From positions 1 through 64,000 of the forward strand of contig JALHMM010000004.1 in assembly GCA_022844045.1 (NCBI GenBank): 64,000 nt of DNA, read 5' to 3'. A program made the translations under genes and the position numbers. Below, in pieces: positions 42,298-48,126 of the stretch. The notes beneath the pieces are model-generated. The model was not told the DNA's origin. It saw only the letters and a program-made list of their open reading frames with translations, and searched no databases. How positions within the stretch are numbered: position 1 is the first letter of the stretch; the number at the start of each line of letters is the position of its first letter. Source of the stretch: Reyranellaceae bacterium (GTDB taxonomy: Bacteria > Pseudomonadota > Alphaproteobacteria > Reyranellales > Reyranellaceae).

Positions 42298-43395
42298 CTA
42301 CGGAAACGTCACCATAACCTTGTCGCCAAAGGTGCCCGCCGGGCGCTTTTTGAGAGGTGTGGTGATCTTTCCCTCAGCCTCCAACTCCAGCAGCACATCT
42401 TTGTAGTTAGTCTTCCAATAGTTCCGACCTAGGCAGTGCTCCTCATATATCTGCTGCATCGTGAGGGTTCTGCCCGAAAACACCGTCGGCAGCGCGTCTT
42501 TGAGGTCCGTATACTCCGCAAACCACAGCTTGTTCGTCTGTGGCGGGAAGTCGTAGTAGGTATAATCCGGTATATCCTTTTCATCGCGCCAACTCTCGCG
42601 CGCCATTATGTCGTTCATGAGATACCAGCCGGCCTTGCTCTTCGTAACAAAAACCAGAAGGTGCGATGTACGTCGGCTCTTCCCCTTCTTGAACCAGAAG
42701 GGTCGCACGTAGGTGCCTTTAACCTCCCGCATAACCTCGGCCAGCTTGTCGACTATCAGTTCCTCCCTATCACCGACGTTAAGTCTGTTGAGCTCGTCCC
42801 GCAACTCCGACGCCCTCGTCTCACCAAACAAAGCACTCATACGCTCGACAAACTCATTTGCGCTAAGAGCCGCATTGATACGAGCGTAGTTGAAGAAGAA
42901 GACACAATCGCAGCCCCAGTTCTTTATTACACCGCGCACTAGGTTTTGAGTGAGGCCCTTATACCCGAACGGATCGATGAAGGTGAAAGACGGAACGATA
43001 GATGTACTATTGAAATATTGCTCGGCGCTTTTTTCAACCTTCTCGTTCAACAGTGTCGGCGGGTAGGTGAGCTTCTCGATACCGGGTAGCTTCGCGATCT
43101 CAGTATCGAGCTGAGCGATATAAATTTTCGATCCGTCGTTAAACACTGTCACGAGGTGATCGCACAATTCCTGCTGAGCAATAGCCTTTTCAAGGACCAT
43201 GATCGGAGTAGACGGCTTGCCGTTGCCATATCGTCCCGGACCACAAAACAGGTCGAAGTAGGCAATCCTGCCTCCGCGCCGCTTTGCCTCCGGCAGGACG
43301 AACCGCCACCACGAATTGAAGTATTTCGTGATGATCTGTGCCTTAATGCCGGACGCCTCGCTTTGCTCGTCAAAGAACTTGTCGTTCTTCGCCAC
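42298..43395 (-). CDS. tcmP: three-Cys-motif partner protein TcmP
   Basis: 365 aa, the usual partner of three-Cys-motif Gp37/Gp68 proteins. The N-terminal half looks like a Rossmann methyltransferase: motif I-like IAYFDLFCGPGRYGNG, an acidic strand end (LVTVFNDGS) and a motif IV-like SFTFIDPFGYKGL; the C-terminal half is helical with KGKSRRTSHLLVFVTKSKAG and a winged-helix-like end (FSGRTLTMQQIYEEHCLG). Family function is not established; methylation of a nucleic acid or peptide together with its partner is inference. Upstream lies a nested repeat (43453-43489) likely to control it. Codons are visibly less G/C-ending than in the core genes. Confidence 0.9.
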   Translation of the reverse strand: MAKNDKFFDEQSEASGIKAQIITKYFNSWWRFVLPEAKRRGGRIAYFDLFCGPGRYGNGKPSTPIMVLEKAIAQQELCDHLVTVFNDGSKIYIAQLDTEIAKLPGIEKLTYPPTLLNEKVEKSAEQYFNSTSIVPSFTFIDPFGYKGLTQNLVRGVIKNWGCDCVFFFNYARINAALSANEFVERMSALFGETRASELRDELNRLNVGDREELIVDKLAEVMREVKGTYVRPFWFKKGKSRRTSHLLVFVTKSKAGWYLMNDIMARESWRDEKDIPDYTYYDFPPQTNKLWFAEYTDLKDALPTVFSGRTLTMQQIYEEHCLGRNYWKTNYKDVLLELEAEGKITTPLKKRPAGTFGDKVMVTFP

Positions 43396-43452
43396 TTGCC
43401 CCCCTATTTTGCGGCTGTGCCGTTAAGGGGAATCTATCGCATTCAGCGATCA

Positions 43453-43489
43453 GTCGTCAGAGAACATACAAAGAACATTAACTGACGAC
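43453..43489. promoter_or_regulatory. nested operator-like repeat upstream of tcmP
   Basis: GTCGTCAG (43453-43460) and CTGACGAC (43482-43489) are perfect inverted arms. Between them AGAACAT occurs twice (43461-43467 and 43472-43478), exactly 11 bp apart, one helical turn. It lies 58-94 nt before the tcmP start codon. No T-tract, so an operator is more likely than a terminator. Confidence 0.5.
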
Positions 43490-43500
43490 AACCATTTATT

Positions 43501-43782
43501 TCAGCCTTTTGGGCTTTTAGCTGCGCGGTCTGTTCTGCACCTTGGAGTGCCACCAGACCAGGGCTCGGTAGTTTCGGACCTTCGGACGAGGCGCTTCTGA
43601 TAGAGGATGTGGAGCTGCTGCTCGGTCCATCCGAGGGTATTGGCGGTCACGGCCAAAAGGCGGGCCAGACGCGCGGGGTTAGGATCGCCAGTCGCCTCGA
43701 CGATCTGCTCAATCAAAGCCTCTTTCGCCGTTCGCGCGCCGGATTTTTTAACTGTCGGTTTTGGGTAATTTGATAGGTCCAT
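43501..43782 (-). CDS. small hypothetical protein
   Basis: 93 aa. The first 65 residues (KSGARTAKEALIEQIVEATG, PARLARLLAVTANTLGWTEQ) look like a helical DNA-binding or adaptor domain; the tail is Arg/Ser-rich and may be disordered. No family recognised. It is upstream of tcmP on the same strand but separated by the operator-like repeat, so probably a separate unit. Confidence 0.5.
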   Translation of the reverse strand: MDLSNYPKPTVKKSGARTAKEALIEQIVEATGDPNPARLARLLAVTANTLGWTEQQLHILYQKRLVRRSETTEPWSGGTPRCRTDRAAKSPKG

Positions 43783-44168
43783 AAATAGGTGAGGTACACC
43801 TCCGCTCTTTCCCTCATACCCTTTCGGGTCGTGTCGGTAGGTGGGGTTATGTGCTGCCAGTGGGACCCTTCTTGCTTCCGGCCCTCAATTCCTACGCGCG
43901 ACCTGGATGCCGGCACGCGTCCAGACCGTGCGCTCCCACCATGTCGGACGGGGCACCTGGTCGAGGAAGACAACAAACCCCGCTCATCCTCCGGATCAAT
44001 CTCGCCATTACGCGACCGGACGTGCGTGATAATCCCGTCTCCGAAGAGATTTAGGTCCCAGCCGCTCACATAGTGCTCCAAGCGGAGGCAACCGATCTCC
44101 GGAGTGGATCCGAGTGACGTGCGGTACATACCTTTGTGAACGAGAGCATTAAGACGATAGAGCGCCAC
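43713..44168 (-). CDS. doubtful hypothetical open frame
   Basis: 151 codons. The N-terminal 70 residues (LVHKGMYRTSLGSTPEIG, HYVSGWDLNLFGDGIITHV) have plausible composition, but the rest is Arg/Ser-rich like a wrong frame and overlaps the next gene by 70 nt. It may be a gene broken by a frameshift near residue 70. It covers an otherwise gene-free 400-bp stretch. Confidence 0.3.
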   Translation of the reverse strand: MALYRLNALVHKGMYRTSLGSTPEIGCLRLEHYVSGWDLNLFGDGIITHVRSRNGEIDPEDERGLLSSSTRCPVRHGGSARSGRVPASRSRVGIEGRKQEGSHWQHITPPTDTTRKGMRERAEVYLTYLWTYQITQNRQLKNPARERRKRL

Positions 44169-44193
44169 GCTCCTGTAGTATAGGTCTTCATAG

Positions 44194-44640
44194 CTACGGT
44201 ATCGTCACGCCTCGCAAGCTCACGTTGACCACAACCAGTTCCTCACCCACCGTCTTAATGAGCTCAAAGGTGAAATTCACCTTAGCGCCTTTGATATAGC
44301 GATTGGTGCTTGTGTAGTAGAAGGAGAGTGTTGCATCTCCGCCTTTGGGAAGAGATAGACCTGGCCGGTCACGAGGGCAGTCCGTGAGGGTACAGATTGG
44401 AATGCCGGATGCATCGTAGCCCTGATTTTCACCGTCGATCCTGGCGCTCCCCTGCGTATGCCAGATGCGGGTGGGGCCTTCCTGATTTTCGATGAGGAAA
44501 ATGAACGTCGGACCGCCGTGTGGGTTCTTGACGATCTTGTCGACCGAGATTTTGAGGCCGTCGACGGTGCGGGTCGGCTGTTGCGAATGCGCCGCGGTTG
44601 AAGCTACAAGCGCCAAGGCCACGAGCAAAAACCGAAGCAT
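44194..44640 (-). CDS. small exported protein of unknown function
   Basis: 148 aa with a signal peptide (LRFLLVALALVASTAAH, cut after SQ-region) and a beta-rich mature domain: KISVDKIVKNPHGGPTFIFL, SFYYTSTNRYIKGAKVNF, FELIKTVGEELVVVNVS. A Cys pair (ICTLTDC) may form a disulfide. No family recognised. The ATG at 44640 follows GGGGGAGGATACC. It is divergent from the membrane-protein gene at 44668 across 27 bp. Confidence 0.7.
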   Translation of the reverse strand: MLRFLLVALALVASTAAHSQQPTRTVDGLKISVDKIVKNPHGGPTFIFLIENQEGPTRIWHTQGSARIDGENQGYDASGIPICTLTDCPRDRPGLSLPKGGDATLSFYYTSTNRYIKGAKVNFTFELIKTVGEELVVVNVSLRGVTIP

Positions 44641-44647
44641 GGTATCC

Positions 44648-44664
44648 TCCCCCAAAACGGGGGA
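44648..44664. promoter_or_regulatory. palindrome providing ribosome-binding sites for both divergent genes
   Basis: TCCCCC (44648-44653), AAAAC, GGGGGA (44659-44664). Read leftward it gives GGGGGAGGA before the ATG at 44640; read rightward it gives GGGGGAA before the GTG at 44668. Confidence 0.5.
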
Positions 44665-44667
44665 ACT

Positions 44668-45087
44668 GTGGATCAGTTCGTAAGGGTCTGGAAGAGCTTT
44701 AGCAGGGAAGTGCAGATCGGGCTCATGCTCGCGGCGAGCGCCCTGCTGTTCATCTTCTCCGTCTACTTCTGCATGGTCGACGACAGCATGACGCGGGACT
44801 TCGAGAACCGTCGGCCTGGCACGCTCGATATGGTCGAGAATGCCGAAGCCTACGTCGGTTCGGATTGGTCCGTGTATGTGATCCCCCGCGGCCGGTGCGT
44901 GCTCCTCGAATCGGCGTCGGGGCCGGGCTTGTACGTGAGTATCGAGACGGCGCCGGACAGCAAAGATTGGTCCAGATACCGGGTCGGGAGGTTCGTGCGG
45001 TTTAAGTCGGATGGCGCACCCGGCAGGATCAAATTCGTTTTCAAATTCAATCGCTCGGAACGCGAGCCGTCCTTCTGCTGGGGTTAG
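44668..45087 (+). CDS. single-pass membrane protein, tandem paralogue A
   Basis: 139 aa from a GTG start. One membrane helix near residues 17-35 (IGLMLAASALLFIFSVYFCM), then a beta-rich domain with DWSVYVIPRGRCVLLES, RYRVGRFVRFKSDG and two Cys. The motif W-S-x-x-R-x-GRF[VI]RF[KR]S is shared with the next gene, so the two are tandem duplicates that have diverged. No family recognised; topology suggests a membrane-anchored extracytoplasmic domain. Confidence 0.65.
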   Translation: MDQFVRVWKSFSREVQIGLMLAASALLFIFSVYFCMVDDSMTRDFENRRPGTLDMVENAEAYVGSDWSVYVIPRGRCVLLESASGPGLYVSIETAPDSKDWSRYRVGRFVRFKSDGAPGRIKFVFKFNRSEREPSFCWG

Positions 45088-45089
45088 CA

Positions 45090-45611
45090 ATGCTCGCGCA
45101 GATAAACGCCTGGATAGAAGCGCGCACGGCTGAGCTCCTCGCAGAGTTCCGAAAGCTTCGCGCGCAGCCCATGAGTTTTGCGCAATTCGGGGACGTGTGG
45201 CGTGGGCTCGGAGCAACGGGTCAGAAGGTTATTCTGATCGGCACGACTGTCCTCTTCATCCTCATCGCGATCGGCCAGTGCCAAGAGAGCGATCGTGTGG
45301 CGCACGAAGAGCGGATGCTCAAAATGACCGGCGTGCGCAAGCCGATCATTGTCGAGACTATTTCGTTCTGGCGGCGAAAGATCGACATAGGTCCGCAGTG
45401 GACGTTGCCATTCACTTTCATTGAAGGGTTGCGTTGTGTCGACTGGGACACGCATCCGCCTTCCGAATTTCAGATGTCCGACGATGGGCATAATTGGTCT
45501 GCCGTGCGCAAAGGACGGTTCATTCGGTTCCGTTCAACGAACGGTCGGAGCTTCGCGATCCGGCTTGATTTTCGAGATCATCCGGAGCAAGCGTCGGCCT
45601 GTCGCTACTAA
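45090..45611 (+). CDS. single-pass membrane protein, tandem paralogue B
   Basis: 173 aa with a cytoplasmic helical start (INAWIEARTAELLAEFRKLR), one membrane helix near 46-64 (KVILIGTTVLFILIAIGQ), and a beta-rich domain ending NWSAVRKGRFIRFRSTNG, like the preceding gene. Starts 2 nt after that gene's stop, so they form an operon. Function unknown. Its 3' end overlaps the convergent small gene by 4 nt. Confidence 0.65.
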   Translation: MLAQINAWIEARTAELLAEFRKLRAQPMSFAQFGDVWRGLGATGQKVILIGTTVLFILIAIGQCQESDRVAHEERMLKMTGVRKPIIVETISFWRRKIDIGPQWTLPFTFIEGLRCVDWDTHPPSEFQMSDDGHNWSAVRKGRFIRFRSTNGRSFAIRLDFRDHPEQASACRY

Positions 45612-45849
45612 AACTCCGGCGCGAACCTCATCTCCGGGTAGTCCTCGTCCTTGCGTACGTCGATCGCCATGCTGTCCAAGAGGTCGTTTCGCCTGGTATC
45701 CGAAGAGCGACGCCGGTATCACGCTCGATCTTCCGCATGTACTCTCTTAACGCGGCCTTTGAGAGCGCTGTCGTCGAGCGGTAAGTGTGGACCTCGACTG
45801 TGGTGCCGTCCTTGGCCGTGACGATTTCTACGGGCCGATGAGCTACCAT
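45608..45849 (-). pseudogene. small hypothetical gene split by a frameshift
   Basis: The minus-strand frame VEIVTAKDGTTVEVHTYRST, SKAALREYMRKIERDTGVAL runs into an Arg/Thr-rich nonsense tail, while the +1 shifted frame gives a natural acidic end, DLLDSMAIDVRKDEDYPEMR and FAPEF, stopping at 45608. One missing base near the TTT at 45687-45689 (AAA on the coding strand) explains it. About 80 aa when repaired; no family recognised. Confidence 0.6.
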
Positions 45850-46028
45850 CGTATTGCTTTCTCATGTGCCGTACTGGGAGCAGAAAGCAGGGTGATGATA
45901 ATGACGGCGATATCGGCATTGGAAACAAAGAGGACTTGCCCTCCCTGTCCGGTGGGTTCGAAAACAAGGGAAGCTTTATCCTCGACGTCTTGTGTTCTTG
46001 TTTGTCGGTCCTTCTGTTGCTGCTTCAT
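45843..46028 (-). CDS. possible small membrane protein
   Basis: 61 codons: a charged start (KQQQKDRQTRTQDVEDKAS) and one hydrophobic stretch (VLFVSNADIAVIIITLLSA). The stop overlaps the next start codon by 7 nt (ATGGTAG), which supports translation, but ribosome-binding sequence is weak and no family is known. Confidence 0.35.
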   Translation of the reverse strand: MKQQQKDRQTRTQDVEDKASLVFEPTGQGGQVLFVSNADIAVIIITLLSAPSTAHEKAIRW

Positions 46029-46029
46029 A

Positions 46030-46100
46030 TTTCCAAAGGGTTTCCCCAGCTTAGTATTATTATATTTAGGTATTCTTATCTGTATATACTTATAGAACAA
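46030..46100. other. AT-rich stretch next to direct repeats
   Basis: A run of T/A-rich DNA (TTAGTATTATTATATTTAGG, then TATATACTTATAG) in an otherwise GC-rich window, immediately beside three 22-bp repeats. The arrangement matches a DNA-unwinding element of an iteron origin. Confidence 0.4.
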
Positions 46101-46166
46101 TTCGACCTGCCGTATTCTGGTATTCGACAGGCCGGATTCCAGAGTTCGGCATACCGGATTCAAGGG
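46101..46166. repeat. three tandem 22-bp direct repeats (iteron-like)
   Basis: Units start at 46101, 46123 and 46145. On the minus strand each begins GAATCCGG or GAATACGG and continues with a conserved G-n-CGAA. Units 2 and 3 are closest to each other. Exact 22-bp spacing (two helical turns) and position beside a winged-helix initiator-like gene suggest replication iterons. The last unit overlaps the 3' end of that gene. Confidence 0.6.
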
Positions 46167-46543
46167 TACGGCTTGGGCTTCTTCTTTACGACAAATTTGA
46201 CCTTGTAGATATTCGTCTTGCCTTGCCCGCGCCGAGTGATCTCCACGAGACCGGCATTTTCAAGCTCCTTGATAAACTCGTTTACCCTGGACTTACTCAT
46301 GCCGATGTCCTGGCCCAACCGATCTTGGCCGGGAAAACAGTGGTCCTTGTGCCAAGCGTAGTGAAGGAACATGGCGTATGTGAGCTTGGCACCCACCCCC
46401 AGATTTCCGTTCGTCAAAATGAAGTTCGGGACTTGGGTGAAACCAAATCGCGCGATCGGATCGAGCGTGTCGAGTTTGATGTTCTTCTCGGCAATCAGTT
46501 CACGGATTGAAGCCAGTTTTCCTTCTCGGCGTTCCATACTCAA
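46160..46543 (-). CDS. winged-helix (HTH_36-type) replication-initiator-like protein
   Basis: 127 aa. A basic N-terminal helix (REGKLASIRELIAEKN) precedes a winged helix: FTQVPNFILTNGNLGVGAKL, YAMFLHYAWHKDHCFPGQDR, then recognition region LGQDIGMSKSRVNEFIKELE, wing NAGLVEITRRGQGKTNIYKV and a Lys-rich tail. This layout is common in plasmid and phage replication proteins and primosome-type regulators. Direct repeats and an AT-rich stretch overlap or follow its 3' end. In the 58-nt gap before its start, TTATCCCCA (minus strand, 46599-46591) differs from a DnaA box at one position. The initiator role is inferred. Confidence 0.7.
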   Translation of the reverse strand: MSMERREGKLASIRELIAEKNIKLDTLDPIARFGFTQVPNFILTNGNLGVGAKLTYAMFLHYAWHKDHCFPGQDRLGQDIGMSKSRVNEFIKELENAGLVEITRRGQGKTNIYKVKFVVKKKPKPYP

Positions 46544-46601
46544 AGTTTATCACCCGTACCCGCATAGAATTCTTGGTCCAGATGTGAGCATGGGGATAAA
46601 C

Positions 46602-47357
46602 CTACCCAAAGAACTTCGCCCAGACCGATCGTGTTGGATGCTCCGACACCGACCCTGGATCCGATGTAGAAAAGCGCTCAACGTCGACTGGGTCTATCTT
46701 TTCCTCACCCTTCGGCGCCACGACAGTCGTGTCTAGACATGTCGCGTCATAACGCGACATGTCGCGCTGCGGCGCAGATAGCTGCTGCAGATGAGTTTCC
46801 AAGCGTCCGATCTCCCGGCTTTGATCCGTGAGTTGTGCGAGGAACACCTGCCTTTCCTCCATCATGTGGCCAATCACTTGCTCCTTGGCAGAACGATCGA
46901 TCTTCAGCTGAAAATTCTCTTTCTCCAAGACGTCAATACGAGCGCTGAACACCGGAGGGTCATCCTGCGTGGCCGTCGCGGTGGACGCTACCGCCGGTAT
47001 CGGCTCACCGTGGGATGTCGCGTCGTGACGCGCTGCGTCGCGTCGTGACGTGTCGTGACGCGACACGTCGTCTTCGATATGCGAAATGCGCTCTAGCTGC
47101 TTGAGCTCGAGAGCGTATCGTTCGGCTGATGGCTGACTGATGAAGTAGCGTTCAATTTTCTCGCCCCTCACCCGGATGCAATCAATGCTACCGTTTTCGC
47201 AAAAGCGCTGGATCGATCGCGTGGAGCGGGGAACGCCAAATGAGATGAACACCTGCTTGGCCTGGGTGATCGTGAGCTTGTGTCCCGGCATGTCGCGTTG
47301 TGTCGCGCCTTGGGGAAGGGGTGCGGTATGCAACCCCGCATCGTTGATGTTTTCCAT
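46602..47357 (-). CDS. DNA-binding coiled-coil protein (KfrA-like organisation)
   Basis: 251 aa. The N-terminal part (HKLTITQAKQVFISFGVPRS, TRSIQRFCENGSIDCIRVRG) is a MerR/excisionase-like helix-turn-helix with wing; the middle (ARIDVLEKENFQLKIDRSAK through REIGRLETHLQQL) is a coiled coil. Such layouts occur in plasmid partition/maintenance proteins. Peptides RDMSRYDATC and SRHDTSRRDAARHDATSH are produced by palindromic DNA repeats lying inside the gene. It precedes the initiator-like gene on the same strand by 58 nt. Family assignment is by layout only. Confidence 0.6.
   Translation of the reverse strand: MENINDAGLHTAPLPQGATQRDMPGHKLTITQAKQVFISFGVPRSTRSIQRFCENGSIDCIRVRGEKIERYFISQPSAERYALELKQLERISHIEDDVSRHDTSRRDAARHDATSHGEPIPAVASTATATQDDPPVFSARIDVLEKENFQLKIDRSAKEQVIGHMMEERQVFLAQLTDQSREIGRLETHLQQLSAPQRDMSRYDATCLDTTVVAPKGEEKIDPVDVERFSTSDPGSVSEHPTRSVWAKFFG
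46731..46766. repeat. intragenic palindrome cluster 1
   Basis: GTCTAGAC (46731-46738) and TGTCGCGT-CATA-ACGCGACA (46740-46759), followed by another TGTCGCG (46760-46766), all inside the coiled-coil protein gene. Confidence 0.7.
47016..47067. repeat. intragenic palindrome cluster 2
   Basis: TGTCGCGTCGTGACGCG (47016-47032), CGTCGCGTCGTGACG (47036-47050) and the palindrome CGTGTCG-TGACG-CGACACG (47049-47067). Same word as cluster 1; a further TGTCGCGTTGTGTCGCG lies at 47291-47307. Confidence 0.7.
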
Positions 47358-47416
47358 GAGCTTTATAAGAAGTGTATCACATGTACCGGGTGCATCGGCC
47401 GGGCGGCGGTTTATCC

Positions 47417-47800
47417 ATGGCCTTGCGTATCGACAGTCTGGTCGCGCGACATCTGGAGGCGAATGGTATTCCGACGGTGGTGATCGCCACAGCCCGCGAT
47501 ATCGTCGAGTCGGCTGCGGTGCCGCGTCTTCTCTTCGTCGACTTTCCGTTGGGCTAGCCGTGCGGCGAGCCGTGGAATGTCGAGCAGCAGCGCGAAGTCT
47601 TGGATATGGCGTTCCGCGTGCTGGAAACGGCCATAGAGCCGCGCACGACCGTGGATGCCGGTTTGTGTTGGAGCAAAGGCGAGCGTTGGAAGGAATTGCT
47701 CTTCACCGAGGAGCAGCCCTTCCTGCCTGGTGAAGCAGGTGAGGCATGGCTGAGGAAGAAGGAGGCTTATCGAAAAATGAAGGCTGAGGGCAAGATCTGA
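47417..47800 (+). pseudogene. glycine/sarcosine/betaine reductase B-like protein gene with in-frame amber codon
   Basis: The frame RIDSLVARHLEANGIPTVVI, ARDIVESAAVPRLLFVDFPL, then TAG (47555-47557), then PCGEPWNVEQQREVLDMAFR and EPRTTVDAGLCWSKGERWKE. Relatives of this small reductase-like family have FPLGNPCG here, so Asn has become a stop. The N-terminal part is also missing or unrecognisable upstream, where the island ends. The codon is UAG, not the UGA used for selenocysteine. A decayed gene is the simplest reading. Confidence 0.7.
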
Positions 47801-47848
47801 CATTACTGCGGGCCAGGGCCGCAGGTTTCGCTCCAATAGTAGTCGCGA

Positions 47849-48100
47849 ATGGAGACTCATGTGTCGCCATCGATCACGGTCTATACCACGCCACTATGCG
47901 GGCCCTGCGAGGCCCTGAAGCAGGCCCTGAAGGCGCGCGGCATAGCCTTCCGGACGATTGATCTGCGGATGGACGAGCAAGCTGCCGAACGGCTCGAGGA
48001 GCGAGGTATCCGGAGCGCCCCGGCCTTGGAGATCGACGGCCGGTTCTATACCGGCCTCGCGTTGAGGGACGATCGGCTTGACGCGGTGTTGCGTCCGTAG
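47849..48100 (+). CDS. glutaredoxin-like protein
   Basis: 83 aa thioredoxin-fold protein: VYTTPLCGPCEALKQALKAR with the redox motif CGPC near residues 17-20, FRTIDLRMDEQAAERLEE and SAPALEIDG (the cis-Pro loop, usually TVP, here APA). It probably reduces disulfides or serves as an NrdH-like electron donor. GTG at 47861 has GGAG 6 nt upstream and may be the real start, giving 79 aa. It is 26 nt before the flavin monooxygenase gene on the same strand. Confidence 0.85.
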   Translation: METHVSPSITVYTTPLCGPCEALKQALKARGIAFRTIDLRMDEQAAERLEERGIRSAPALEIDGRFYTGLALRDDRLDAVLRP

Positions 48101-48126
48101 TCTCGGCATTGAGAGAGGATCGTCAC

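Noticed and set aside
44842-46166. Second copy of the tRNA-Arg 3' end as an attachment site within or beyond the island
   Set aside because: I looked for TTCGAATCTTCC and GGGCGCGCCA-like strings through 48 kb and saw none.
46731-47067. Repeated palindromes considered as a CRISPR array
   Set aside because: Spacing is irregular, there are no unique spacers of constant length, and the repeats are translated within one gene.
47555-47557. Possible selenocysteine or pyrrolysine in the reductase B-like gene
   Set aside because: The codon is UAG, not UGA, the aligned residue is Asn rather than Cys, and no insertion hairpin or pyl genes are seen; decay is simpler.
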